A stretch of DNA of 22,656 nucleotides from JANRLJ01 sp034437895 (GCA_034437895.1 DAOTTO010000140.1:1-22656); one strand, 5' to 3'. Shown: positions 7,192 through 15,810, numbered from the stretch's first letter. The notes: a model not told the origin generated them from the sequence alone. Program-made: numbers and translations.

Positions 7192-9486
7192 TTAAGAAGA
7201 GTTTTCCAGCAGATAAACCAAAAGAGGATTGGCCGTCGGATAATATACTTGCGGCAAAAATTGGCGCGGTGCAACATAACGCAAGGACAACGCATAACCA
7301 AAATTTATGCCATTCACGTAATCTTGTCGTCCTATTCCCGGCGCGATCAAAGACTGTGCTTCATCAAATTCACTCAGTGCGCCTGCTTCGTCGCCCGCAT
7401 AGCGTGCCAACCAGCCGCGCCCCAAATGAATCCACGCTTGGTCTTCCTCGGTTTGGCTCAACAAGACCGCCTCCGCGATTAAATCCTCGAAATAATCAGC
7501 AGGAGGCGGTTCATAAATCAAGCTAATCGCTATCATATAAATGACAGTATTCGCTGTTGTTGCTTTTTCCCTTGAGACCCACCATAAATCAGCGAAAGCC
7601 TCGTCCAATGTATTCTGGGTGATATAGGCTTGAATAATGCGTTCCGCCATTTGTGCATCATCACTAAGCACTGTCTGCTGAGCGATTTCACGCCGGAGTT
7701 CGGTCTCTTGCCACGCCGGATACATAATCGTCCCAGCGGGTAAGGCATTGGCATAGGCTGTCCGTGCGCCTTCTAAATCTCCCGCTGTCTCACGAAAGCT
7801 GCCCAAATTAAACCACAACTGCCATGATAACGGTGCAGCTTCAACCGCGTTTTCCATCGCCACAATCGCCTCATCCTGCCGCCCCACCTGCCAATACAGC
7901 CCTGCCAAATTGGCCCATCCCACCGCGCTTTGCGGCTCTAGTTTGACAAAATTCTCATAAGCAGCAATCGCGTTTTCGGCGGAATCCAGCGTGGTGAGGC
8001 TCGCCATACCATAAAGAAAGCCTTGCTGTTGATGATAAACCGACAGTGCCGGATCAGCATCAATCGCCGCCTGCATCTGCTGCGCCGCACCGCGATAATC
8101 ATCCTCATTGACCAGCAGCAGCGCATCGAAATAACGTGAGACAACTCGCGCACTCCAAAATCCGCTGCCCAAAAGCAAAACGCACAATCCGACAATCGCA
8201 ATCGGATGACCCAAGCGCCGCCATGTCGCCGTAATCGGGACAGGCTTTAAGGGAGCAGTTGCTACAATCAGCACAAGCATCCCAGAAAGTGCAACCGTTA
8301 CCATCATAAAAGGCGTATCCGTCAGATGATGAACACCAAATCCGACGACAGCGGCAGTTGATCCGGCTAAGGCCGCCTGATCTTTTAACGTGACCTCGCG
8401 CCAGTTTCGCCGAATCATCCCTAACGCAATAAACACGGTGACGAACATCGCTATCAGCCCAAACACACCCAACTCCGCTGCGACATTTAAAATCACATTA
8501 TGGGCGTGGCTGTGCGGCTGCTGCGGCGGCATGGATTGGGAACGCTCTAGGCCGCGACCAAACGTAAATAAGCCGTGTCCGGTTAGCGGTTTTTCGACAA
8601 ATAAATCAACCGCGACCCGATAGATGTTAAGTCGTAAATCGCTTGAACGCCCGCCTTGGCTAAACGATTGCCAAAATAAGACCCCGACCAAAATCAAAAT
8701 AACCAAAATCGCCAAGAAACCAGCAATGAGACCATTTTTTTGTGTCGGTACGAGGCTGACCCACCACACACGCAAACGCGACCAAGAAAGTAAATCGCGT
8801 TGATGCAAAACCATCAATCCGAGAATGCCAAGCGCTGCCCCGCTGCCTAACCATGCCCCGCGTGAAAACGTAAAAAACAGGAGCAGTCCCGCCACCAGCG
8901 TATAAAAACCCATGACGATGCGCTCCGCCGGGTTGCGTGGAAAAGCCGCCCGTCCCGCTGCCAACGCGATCAATACGATGAGATATGCGCCGAGTGAATT
9001 GGGATTGCCAATCGTACTGCCGGGGCGTGGCAGCCGAAATTGTGCCAGATCAAAACTTGAACTGCCAAGCTGGATGTAACCAAAAATCAAAACGAGCAGT
9101 CCCGCGAATAAAAACGCATCGACCAGCAATCCGCGTTTTAATGCGCCATTCGCCAGCGCATCCTGCACGATATACCACACGCCGAGATATACCCCGACGA
9201 ACCACAACCCAATAAGAATTCGCCGCCAAACTTCGCTATTCGCCAGCAGAGATAACCCAAACGCCATCGCCCATAAAATCAGGACGTTATCTAATGAAGT
9301 GCGATACCAAATCCATTTTTGCCGCCAGCGCGTTACCAGCCATAGGGCGACAATAATCGTCATTAAAACAAGCGTCACCCACTTGATCTGAGGCAGCACC
9401 ACGCCGTTAAACGTCCCCCCAAACGGGAACAAATAGGCAAAAAATAAAAACAAGCCAGCACGAGGAAGAAGACTTAACCGTCGCAT
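7192..9486 (-). CDS. O-antigen ligase/polymerase (WaaL/Wzy-like) with C-terminal TPR repeats
   Basis: The start is set at the ATG at 9486 (MRRLSLL), giving 764 residues; the open frame extends further up but would run across the divergent gene. About a dozen membrane helices fill residues 10-445. The ligase core is recognisable: FTFSRGAWLG (205-214, with the conserved Arg209), PLTGHGLFTFGRG (300-312) in the large periplasmic loop, and HSHAHNVILNVAAELG (325-340), which carries the catalytic His region of WaaL/Wzy enzymes. Residues 454-580 hold at least three TPR units (AENAIAAYENFVKLEP; GRQDEAIVAMENAVEAAP; GDLEGARTAYANAL), and helical repeats continue to the end. WaaL-TPR fusions occur in several phyla. 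Such enzymes join or polymerise undecaprenyl-linked glycans on the outer face, or transfer them to protein. Probably the first gene of the minus-strand run. Confidence 0.9.
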   Translation of the reverse strand: MRRLSLLPRAGLFLFFAYLFPFGGTFNGVVLPQIKWVTLVLMTIIVALWLVTRWRQKWIWYRTSLDNVLILWAMAFGLSLLANSEVWRRILIGLWFVGVYLGVWYIVQDALANGALKRGLLVDAFLFAGLLVLIFGYIQLGSSSFDLAQFRLPRPGSTIGNPNSLGAYLIVLIALAAGRAAFPRNPAERIVMGFYTLVAGLLLFFTFSRGAWLGSGAALGILGLMVLHQRDLLSWSRLRVWWVSLVPTQKNGLIAGFLAILVILILVGVLFWQSFSQGGRSSDLRLNIYRVAVDLFVEKPLTGHGLFTFGRGLERSQSMPPQQPHSHAHNVILNVAAELGVFGLIAMFVTVFIALGMIRRNWREVTLKDQAALAGSTAAVVGFGVHHLTDTPFMMVTVALSGMLVLIVATAPLKPVPITATWRRLGHPIAIVGLCVLLLGSGFWSARVVSRYFDALLLVNEDDYRGAAQQMQAAIDADPALSVYHQQQGFLYGMASLTTLDSAENAIAAYENFVKLEPQSAVGWANLAGLYWQVGRQDEAIVAMENAVEAAPLSWQLWFNLGSFRETAGDLEGARTAYANALPAGTIMYPAWQETELRREIAQQTVLSDDAQMAERIIQAYITQNTLDEAFADLWWVSREKATTANTVIYMIAISLIYEPPPADYFEDLIAEAVLLSQTEEDQAWIHLGRGWLARYAGDEAGALSEFDEAQSLIAPGIGRQDYVNGINFGYALSLRYVAPRQFLPQVYYPTANPLLVYLLENSS

Positions 9487-9498
9487 TAAATAAATCCG

Positions 9499-9523
9499 TG
9501 TACAATCAGGCGCAACAGAGAGG
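9499..9523 (+). promoter_or_regulatory. Divergent intergenic control region with TACAAT -10-like box and RBS
   Basis: Only about 49 nt separate the start codons at 9486 (minus) and 9536 (plus). The space holds TGTACAATC (9499-9507), whose TACAAT (9501-9506) can serve as a plus-strand -10 element, and a purine run AGAGAGG (9517-9523) that can act as the ribosome site. No convincing -35 box lies 16-18 nt upstream. TGTACAA also matches sites upstream of other genes in the window. Control of both divergent genes from here is inferred from position only. Confidence 0.35.
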
Positions 9524-9535
9524 ATGATACACCTA

Positions 9536-10774
9536 ATGTCAGAGACACGCACTTCAATTCGCGCTGAATTTCCGGGTTTGCTGCTGCGCCCCTGGTTCAT
9601 TGTTACGCTGGCCTGCTTGATTTATTCGCTGGCTGTCGTCGCGATGAATAACGGTGATCCGCTGGCCTTAGTCACGATTGGCACACGTTTCAGCGAAAAT
9701 CTTTCGGTGGAATCCGGCGGTACGGAAGGTTACGATGGGCAGTTCGTCTACTACATCGCCAATGATCTATCGACAGCAGCCCGTTTTATCCGTCAAGGCG
9801 ATGATGTACCCGCCTATCGTTTTCAGCGGATTTTACTGCCTGCGCTGGCAATTGTTTTTTCGTTAGGTCAAGCCTCACTAATCCCTTGGGCGCTGTTAAT
9901 CATCAACCTTATCGCATTGGCGGCAGGTACAGCGCTGCTGGAAAACCTGCTCCGGCGGTACAAAGTCAACCGCTGGTACGCCCTCGGCTATGGCTTCGCA
10001 TTAGGGACATTCGGCGCGGCACGGTTGAGTTTGCCGGAACCGCTCTGTTATGCGCTCGTCTTGGGAGCAATCGTCCTCGCAAAGCGCGAAAAATGGCTGA
10101 TGAGTGCGGCATTGTTTGCATTAGCGGTGCTGGCGAAAGAAACTGCCCTGCTATTTGTCGCGGGCTATGGGCTTTATCTTCTAAGCCAAAAACAGTGGCG
10201 GACGATGATTTTGTTCGGCCTGATCGCAGCCACGCCCTTTGCACTCTGGCAAATCATTTTGCGTTGGAAGTTCGGTGCTTTTGGCGTGGGTTCAGGCGGG
10301 GCGCTGGCAACAAGTTTTGAGGTTATCCCCTTCGGCGGCATCTTACGGATTTTGATCGGCGCGGGAATTACTTATGAAGCATCCGTGCTGCCATTTGGGA
10401 ATCTGCCTTTCATTCATACTCAGACGGCATTTATCCCCGGCCTACTTGTAATCTTTTTGATTTTTTTGCTTCTCTTGACTCCATTTGTCATTTTCCCGAC
10501 TCTCTGGGCATTACGTGAAAGCTGGAAAGCCTTTCGCAGCCGCGCCATTACGCCAACCATTGGCCTGCTGTTCGCCAACGCCGCAATTATGTTGTTCGTC
10601 CCCTTTTCAACATATCGTGAGCCACTCGGCATTTTACGTTTTGTCGTCGGTTTACAGATCGCCATCTTGGTTTACGCGGCGGAAAAACGCTCTGGACGGA
10701 CGCTGCTCAACAGTACGATTTACGCTTATACCGTTTTGCTGATTCTCGCATGGGACTTCAGTACACCTCGTTAG
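9536..10774 (+). CDS. Polytopic membrane protein of the GYDGQ type, probable cell-surface glycopolymer formation
   Basis: I place the start at the ATG at 9536 (MSETRTS, 412 residues). An in-frame ATG at 9524 directly abuts the AGAGG site, leaving no spacing, though the 12-nt spacing for 9536 is long, so the start is uncertain. After a first helix (20-37) comes an outer loop with GYDGQFVYYIA (65-75) and PAYRFQRILLP (92-102). This pair marks a family of GT-C-like membrane proteins annotated as surface glycopolymer formation proteins. About ten more helices follow, including LAKETALLFVAGYG, reminiscent of the K-E/K-P motif helix of GT-C enzymes. It is transcribed away from the O-antigen ligase gene but fits the same glycan theme. 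Substrate unknown. Confidence 0.75.
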   Translation: MSETRTSIRAEFPGLLLRPWFIVTLACLIYSLAVVAMNNGDPLALVTIGTRFSENLSVESGGTEGYDGQFVYYIANDLSTAARFIRQGDDVPAYRFQRILLPALAIVFSLGQASLIPWALLIINLIALAAGTALLENLLRRYKVNRWYALGYGFALGTFGAARLSLPEPLCYALVLGAIVLAKREKWLMSAALFALAVLAKETALLFVAGYGLYLLSQKQWRTMILFGLIAATPFALWQIILRWKFGAFGVGSGGALATSFEVIPFGGILRILIGAGITYEASVLPFGNLPFIHTQTAFIPGLLVIFLIFLLLLTPFVIFPTLWALRESWKAFRSRAITPTIGLLFANAAIMLFVPFSTYREPLGILRFVVGLQIAILVYAAEKRSGRTLLNSTIYAYTVLLILAWDFSTPR

Positions 10775-10799
10775 CGCCTAACCCAACACACGCTATAAT
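10771..10799 (+). promoter_or_regulatory. Predicted promoter of the GMC oxidoreductase gene
   Basis: A perfect TATAAT (10794-10799) is preceded by TTAGCG (10771-10776) with a 17-nt spacer; the -35 box matches TTGACA at three of six positions. It lies 45 nt before the ATG at 10844, in the gap after the upstream plus-strand gene (the -35 box overlaps that gene's stop). The local word ACACGCTATAAT is nearly repeated upstream of the gene at 20704. Confidence 0.55.
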
Positions 10800-10843
10800 T
10801 TCCCTAAAGATGTGATCATAAAAGTGGTTTAAAAGGATACTTT

Positions 10844-12418
10844 ATGTTTGATTATATTATTGTCGGTGCGGGTTCAGCGGGCTGTGTTTTGGCGAACCGC
10901 CTTTCGGAAAATCCACAAACGCGGGTACTTCTACTAGAAGCAGGCGGCCCCGATAGCAATCAAACCATCCATATCCCGGCGGCATGGCTAAAAACCCTTC
11001 GCAGTGAGGTGGACTGGCAGTATCACACCGACCCCGAACCAAATATGAATAACCGTGAGATGTTCTGGCCTCGCGGTAAAACCCTCGGCGGCACAAGTTC
11101 AATCAACGCCATGATTTATATTCGCGGCAACCAATACGATTACGATCATTGGCAGTCGCTCGGCAACGACGGCTGGAGCTATGACGACGTATTGCCGTAT
11201 TTTAAGAAAGCACAAAATCAAGAACGCGGCGCATCAGCTTATCACAGCGTCGGTGGCCCGCTCAACGTCGCGGATTTAGTCGAAGTGCATCCCTTAAGCG
11301 ATATGTTCGTCAAAGCCAGCCAAGAAATCGGCATTCCCGCGAATCAGGATTTCAACGGCGCGACCCAAGACGGCGTGGGGGTGTATCAAGTCACACAGAA
11401 AAATGGCAAACGCCATAGCACTGCCGCCGCTTATCTCAAACCCGCGATGAAGCGACCAAATCTGATTATCCAAACACGCTGCCAAGCAACAAATTTGATC
11501 TTTGAAGGGACGCGAGTCGTCGGCGTGGCGTATCTTTATAACGGCGTAAAGCAAGAATCCAGAGCCAGCCAAGAAGTGATTCTCTCCGGCGGCGCGATTA
11601 ATTCACCGCAGCTTTTGATGCTCTCAGGCATTGGCGAAGCAACCCATCTTAAATCGCTCGGCATTGATGTCGTGGCGGATTTACCCGGCGTGGGACAAAA
11701 CTTACAAGATCATCTTGTGGCGGGTGTGCTGAATTACGTCACGAAGCCGGATACCTTAGCGAATGCGACCAAGATCACCAGCCTCGCTAAATATTTGCTG
11801 CTTCGCAAGGGGATGTTGACCTCTAATGGCGGCGAAGCAGGCTTTTTCATCAAAACCAGCCCGGATTTACCCGCGCCCGATATTCAATTTCATTTCTTCC
11901 CTGGCGCATTTGAAGATCATGGTCGTACCCCCATCCCGCTTTATGGCGGACATGGTTTTTCGCTTGGCGGCTGCGTGCTGCGTCCAGAAAGTCGCGGCTA
12001 CGTCAAACTCAAATCGAAAGATGCCATGACCGCGCCTGCTATGCAGCCCTGTTACCTCACCAGCGAATCCGACACCGAAAAGATGGTTGAGGGGATTAAA
12101 CTCGCCCGACGGCTGATTCAAACTCGTGCTTTTGATTCGGTGCGCGGCCCGGAACATCTCCCCGGCGATCAAGTGCAAACCGATGCCGACATTGCCGAAT
12201 ATATTCGCAATCGGGCGGAAACACTCTATCATCCGGTTGGGACATGCAAAATGGGAACCGACTCAATGGCGGTGGTTGATTCGCAGCTTCGGGTGCGTGG
12301 GATTCAAGGCTTGCGCGTGGTCGATGCAGCCGTGATGCCGACGATTACCAGTGGCAATACCAATGCGCCGACTATCATGATCGCAGAAAAAGCCGCCGAT
12401 TTAATCAGGCAGTCATGA
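10844..12418 (+). CDS. GMC-family FAD-dependent oxidoreductase (choline/alcohol dehydrogenase-like)
   Basis: 524 residues, a normal length for the family; AAAGGA lies about 7 nt before the ATG. The FAD-binding start is IIVGAGSAGCVLANRL (5-20), with Glu32 in LLLEAGG binding the ribose. GMC signature 1 lies at 77-95 (RGKTLGGTSSINAM and following) and signature 2 at 248-262 (SGGAINSPQLLMLSG). The active-site pair is His463 in YHPVGTCKMG and, by alignment with glucose oxidase and choline-type enzymes, Asn505 in GNTNAPT. His-Asn with TCKMG places it in the choline dehydrogenase/alcohol dehydrogenase branch; members oxidise primary alcohols or polyethylene-glycol-type substrates, so the substrate is open. 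There is no export signal, so it is cytoplasmic. It has its own promoter and converges on the phosphoglycosyl transferase gene with only 17 nt between stops. A role in glycan assembly is not implied. Confidence 0.95.
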   Translation: MFDYIIVGAGSAGCVLANRLSENPQTRVLLLEAGGPDSNQTIHIPAAWLKTLRSEVDWQYHTDPEPNMNNREMFWPRGKTLGGTSSINAMIYIRGNQYDYDHWQSLGNDGWSYDDVLPYFKKAQNQERGASAYHSVGGPLNVADLVEVHPLSDMFVKASQEIGIPANQDFNGATQDGVGVYQVTQKNGKRHSTAAAYLKPAMKRPNLIIQTRCQATNLIFEGTRVVGVAYLYNGVKQESRASQEVILSGGAINSPQLLMLSGIGEATHLKSLGIDVVADLPGVGQNLQDHLVAGVLNYVTKPDTLANATKITSLAKYLLLRKGMLTSNGGEAGFFIKTSPDLPAPDIQFHFFPGAFEDHGRTPIPLYGGHGFSLGGCVLRPESRGYVKLKSKDAMTAPAMQPCYLTSESDTEKMVEGIKLARRLIQTRAFDSVRGPEHLPGDQVQTDADIAEYIRNRAETLYHPVGTCKMGTDSMAVVDSQLRVRGIQGLRVVDAAVMPTITSGNTNAPTIMIAEKAADLIRQS

Positions 12419-12435
12419 AGGACAGCTTGCTAAAA

Positions 12436-13857
12436 TCAAACGCCGCTCATCCGTAGCACTTTGCCCACCGTGCGGAGGACGATATTTAAGTCCAGCAGCA
12501 GTGATTGGTGACGAATATAGTAGAGATCATATTCCAGCTTCACCAGCGCATCGTTATCATCGCTGCCGTAGTTATACTGCACCTGCGCCCATCCTGTCAG
12601 ACCCGGACGCACCACCAACCGCGTCCGGTAAAACGGGATTTTCTCGGTCAGGCGCAAGACATGTTCGGGGCGTTCCGGGCGCGGCCCCACGATGCTCATA
12701 TCACCACGCAGGATGTTAATCAACTGAGGTAATTCATCCAGCCGTGTTCTCCGCATCAAACGCCCGACACGGGTCACACGCGGATCACCGTGACGGCTAA
12801 AAACAGCCCCACTCGCGGACTCGGCATCCTGAACCATCGTGCGAAATTTAAGAATCTCAAATTCTCGTCCATTGAGGCCAAGCCGCTGCTGTCGGTAAAA
12901 AATGCTACCCGGCGAATCGAGCCGAATCAAGATCACCAGCGGCACAAACAAAATCAACAAAATCAGCAGCCCCATCAGAGAAAGCACGGTGTTCATCACC
13001 CATTGAATCGCAGGATATGGGTTAAAGATTGAATTTCCAGCGATAGGCAGCACCAGCGCCCAGTTGCTATTCACATGCTGCACCGGAACGCGCCCAGTGA
13101 GTTTTTCATAAAGCAGCGGCATAGGCGTTAGGGTAACGCCACGCTCGTAGGCTTGCATTAACGCTTGGAACACATCGCCAGTTAAATCTGGTACGGAGAT
13201 AAAAATAATCTCGCTGATTCGATCTCGCAAGACAAAGTTCATTAAATCACTGCCTGTCCCGATCACCGGAACATCCGCGATCACCCGCCCCACATCATGA
13301 GCGCCGCCGATAATACCTCGGATGTCATAAGCCTTCTGGCCGTGTTCGGCAATCGCCTGTACGATAGATTCAGCCGCCCAATCCGTGCCGACGATCAACA
13401 CATGCCGTGCCTCGCTTGCCCACCCAATTAACGCCGGATTGACTAATCGCCATATCCCGATGAGCAAAAAAGAGGACACGCCATAATAAATGATGAACAA
13501 ACGCGGCAGCGCTTCACGCGGGGAAAAAAAGAACACCAGCAGATACAACACGAGCATTTGCAGCGTAATCAACGCCAGTAGTTGCAAAGAAGCACTACGA
13601 TCAGCAGCGACCCGCAGCTCGTAAAAATCATTGGCGCTGGCAAGCAGCAGCCATAAGCCGAGCAAAATAATAAACCAGTAACTCTGCGGCAGGATAAATC
13701 CTGGGATAAACGGTTCATCCGCTACTCGCGCCCAAATGAATAATGCGATGAATACCGAAGCAACCACCGCCAGCGCATCACCCGCCATCAATAACAGCCG
13801 CCGCTCCGAAATCCGCAGTTGTAAGCGTTTGCGGCGGGGAGAAGGAGAAAATAACAT
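12436..13857 (-). CDS. Polyprenyl-phosphate sugar phosphotransferase (WbaP/EpsE-like), glycan-priming enzyme
   Basis: 473 residues with the full architecture of large monotopic phosphoglycosyl transferases: four N-terminal helices (about 22-43, 58-75, 95-112, 118-137), a Rossmann-like middle domain (150-250; begins HVLIVGTDWAAESIV), a re-entrant membrane helix (285-311) and a C-terminal catalytic domain. Conserved motifs are LKFRTM (336-341), TRLDELPQLINILRGD (371-386, with the Asp374-Glu375 catalytic dyad), SIVGPRPERPEH (388-399), RPGLTGWAQV (417-426) and YDLYYI (443-448). The enzyme moves a sugar 1-phosphate from a UDP-sugar to undecaprenyl phosphate on the inner face, the first step of exopolysaccharide, O-antigen or glycoprotein glycan synthesis. 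The UDP-sugar cannot be told. It follows the 553-residue gene by 20 nt, so they are co-transcribed. AGGT lies about 10 nt before the ATG. Confidence 0.95.
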   Translation of the reverse strand: MLFSPSPRRKRLQLRISERRLLLMAGDALAVVASVFIALFIWARVADEPFIPGFILPQSYWFIILLGLWLLLASANDFYELRVAADRSASLQLLALITLQMLVLYLLVFFFSPREALPRLFIIYYGVSSFLLIGIWRLVNPALIGWASEARHVLIVGTDWAAESIVQAIAEHGQKAYDIRGIIGGAHDVGRVIADVPVIGTGSDLMNFVLRDRISEIIFISVPDLTGDVFQALMQAYERGVTLTPMPLLYEKLTGRVPVQHVNSNWALVLPIAGNSIFNPYPAIQWVMNTVLSLMGLLILLILFVPLVILIRLDSPGSIFYRQQRLGLNGREFEILKFRTMVQDAESASGAVFSRHGDPRVTRVGRLMRRTRLDELPQLINILRGDMSIVGPRPERPEHVLRLTEKIPFYRTRLVVRPGLTGWAQVQYNYGSDDNDALVKLEYDLYYIRHQSLLLDLNIVLRTVGKVLRMSGV

Positions 13858-13877
13858 CTAAGATTTGACCTGAAAAG

Positions 13878-15539
13878 CTAAGGAATCACCGACAGTATAG
13901 GGACATAGAGATAAAGTGTTACACTGCCAAACTGCTGAACTTCTTCCAGCAACTCAATACAAGGTGACTTGCCGATTTGGTTCTCCTGCGGCCCAACAAT
14001 GACATAGCGCACCGTATAATTTCCCTCTGCGCTGATGTCCCCATTGAGCAGCGGTAGACAGTTGTCCATCGTTTCACTGCCATACCAATCCAATACAGCA
14101 CGCCTTTTTCCCCCGCCTTCTAACGTCATATTTGGATGTCCGTAGACGATACGTCCCCCTGTCCGTGATGGCAACCATAAGGATGTGTTGGGGGAGGCCA
14201 ACACGACATCACCCGGTAAAAGCCGATCTTTTAGCCACTCAAAGGCACCTACATAATCACGCTCTAGCACAAGACCAGATTTTGAACGCAGTTCTGCCGA
14301 AACAATAGGACGGGTCGGAAGAAACAAGACAAAAAAATGACTACCCGCTAGTAAAGGAATGAGGCCGACCAAGATGCGATAACGCCAGCGGCGGTTGATG
14401 CGCTGAAACCAAAAATCTTCTATAGCGCGAGTGGCAAAATAAGCAATCGGAATCATAATTCCAACCACAAATCGCTGCTGAACACCTGTCGGCAAATAGA
14501 CCAACGCCACCATCACCAGCAACCACACCAACATAAATTGATCGCCGTAGGCTTCGAACTTTCGTACACCGCGCCATAACCCCGGTAGGGCAATCAACAG
14601 CGGCAAGCCGAAGCTCAACACAAATATCCAAGGTGCAGCAGGCGGAATCGCGTTTTCTTGATGGTAAATTCCACTAATCACCGGATTATAGATCAGCACC
14701 GCTAGATAATAAGCCAGAACAGGCAGCGCCGGAACACTAAACCAGAGCAACCAGCGCCATTCACGCTCACCAAAACGCCGCTGTTGATAGCTGTAAATCA
14801 GCAAATACACGAGGAACGCCAGCGCTGCCGAAATCAGTGCCAACGGATAAACGAAAACAAGGCTGATACTGAGTAAGAAGATAATGCCGCCGCCATTTTG
14901 CGCCCCTGGCGTTTCGGACATCCCCGGCTTAAAAGCTGTGACGACCACGCTCGCAAATAAACAAAGACAAGCAATTGCTAAAGGAAAATGAATATTGACG
15001 AGCGTACTATAAAAAGGGAAGGCTTCTGGCGAAGTCAGGTCAAGATAGGTGACATTACCCATAAGAACGCCCAGCACCCACCCGAAACCTGAACCGACTG
15101 CTGCGAACAAAAAGAAAATACGACGAGTTCGCAGGCGCACCCAAATCACCGCCGCCATCTGGTAAATCGCCATATACATAAATAGCGATGCCGCTGCGCG
15201 TCCAATATGGAACATAATAACTGGAGGCAGACCTGTCAGCCGAGAAAGCTGCCCTAAAAAGGCGTAAATTGCATTAAAAAGTGTAGCACCGTGTGGCTCA
15301 GGGGTTTGGAGAAAATGGGTTAGCCAGTGTCCATCTGCGCCCTGAAAAATTTCCGAAAGATAAACTGCACTGTTCTGATAATCATGCAGCGCACCCATAA
15401 ATCGCCAAGGTGTATTATCAATCGCCGCCAGCACGATCCATAAAAATGGCGCAAAAGCCAGCATAATCAACATGCAGCTTACCAGAATAACCCAGCGCCA
15501 TTCTGAGGACGCGACATGTCCGGTATATCCTGATGTCAT
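13878..15539 (-). CDS. Polytopic membrane protein, probable GT-C-like glycan enzyme
   Basis: 553 residues from the ATG at 15539; AAGG lies about 7 nt upstream. After a first helix (17-40) there is an outer loop with LHDYQNSAVYLSEIFQG (51-67; Asp53 in the GT-C acid position) and DGHWLTHF (69-76), then PPVIMFHIGRAAASLFMYMAIY. This pattern occurs in uncharacterised GT-C-like proteins that handle polyprenyl-linked sugars. About eleven further helices follow. The C-terminal ~130 residues are soluble, with a repeated strand-helix layout (GDVVLASPNTSLWLPSRTG; YVIVGPQ). It heads a two-gene operon with the phosphoglycosyl transferase, which supports a role in the same pathway. No closer family recognised. 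Confidence 0.75.
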   Translation of the reverse strand: MTSGYTGHVASSEWRWVILVSCMLIMLAFAPFLWIVLAAIDNTPWRFMGALHDYQNSAVYLSEIFQGADGHWLTHFLQTPEPHGATLFNAIYAFLGQLSRLTGLPPVIMFHIGRAAASLFMYMAIYQMAAVIWVRLRTRRIFFLFAAVGSGFGWVLGVLMGNVTYLDLTSPEAFPFYSTLVNIHFPLAIACLCLFASVVVTAFKPGMSETPGAQNGGGIIFLLSISLVFVYPLALISAALAFLVYLLIYSYQQRRFGEREWRWLLWFSVPALPVLAYYLAVLIYNPVISGIYHQENAIPPAAPWIFVLSFGLPLLIALPGLWRGVRKFEAYGDQFMLVWLLVMVALVYLPTGVQQRFVVGIMIPIAYFATRAIEDFWFQRINRRWRYRILVGLIPLLAGSHFFVLFLPTRPIVSAELRSKSGLVLERDYVGAFEWLKDRLLPGDVVLASPNTSLWLPSRTGGRIVYGHPNMTLEGGGKRRAVLDWYGSETMDNCLPLLNGDISAEGNYTVRYVIVGPQENQIGKSPCIELLEEVQQFGSVTLYLYVPILSVIP

Positions 15540-15592
15540 AAACCAACCTTGAGTAGTTTGTTAGGCTTCCAGCGCGATATACACTACAATAG

Positions 15593-15738
15593 CCTATAAT
15601 TAGAAGTTACGCAGTTGGCAGTTGGCACTCATTAGTTTTTAGTCAAAGCAAGCCGTAAGGAAAATCTTTGTCTTTACTAAAAACTACAAACTAACAATTT
15701 TTACCACAAAACTTAGGCAACTGCGTAAATCCTATAAT
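15593..15738. repeat. MITE-like or heptamer-type hairpin repeat element
   Basis: Two nested exact inverted repeats are visible: outer TTACGCAGTTG (15607-15617) with CAACTGCGTAA (15718-15728), and inner TAGTTTTTAGT (15633-15643) with ACTAAAAACTA (15676-15686). The direct repeat CCTATAAT flanks the whole (15593-15600 and 15731-15738), separated from the outer arms by 6 and 2 nt. Inside, short 7-bp periodicities occur: AGTTGGC twice in tandem (15613-15626) and three degenerate heptamers starting with ACTA (15676-15696). It does not code for protein. It resembles a MITE with a target duplication, or the short tandem heptamer repeats known from cyanobacteria. Which of the two cannot be settled from one copy. 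Confidence 0.6.
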
Positions 15739-15769
15739 AAGACATAAGGCTTGAGTGTCACTATTCCAA

Positions 15770-15810
15770 TTGTACAGTACAACGCTTTCTTGTACACATA
15801 CGTGTATACA
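15770..15810. promoter_or_regulatory. Paired palindromic sites (candidate operators)
   Basis: TTGTACAGTACAA (15770-15782) is a perfect 13-bp inverted repeat around a central A. Exactly 20 bp on, a second TTGTAC (15790-15795) opens an imperfect palindrome ending in TGTATACA (15803-15810). Two copies two helical turns apart, 17-57 nt before the ATG at 15828, suit a dimeric repressor or activator. The first TTGTAC could also act as a -35 box with TACACA (15793-15798) at 17-nt spacing, a weak -10. Function is inferred. Confidence 0.4.

Noticed and set aside
9487..9600. 38-codon upstream extension of the O-antigen ligase gene
   Set aside because: It would cross the divergent start at 9536 and has no membrane or signal character; the basic-hydrophobic start at 9486 is typical.
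11867..12232. Long antisense frames inside the GMC oxidoreductase gene
   Set aside because: They mirror the codon pattern of a well-conserved enzyme gene and lack any recognisable domain or ribosome site.
12419..12435. Terminator between the converging GMC and phosphoglycosyl transferase genes
   Set aside because: The 17-nt gap shows no stem-loop.
15595..15738. The two perfect TATAAT words in region C as promoters
   Set aside because: Neither has a -35-like box at 15-19 nt, and both are part of the CCTATAAT direct repeat; function as promoters is not supported though not excluded.
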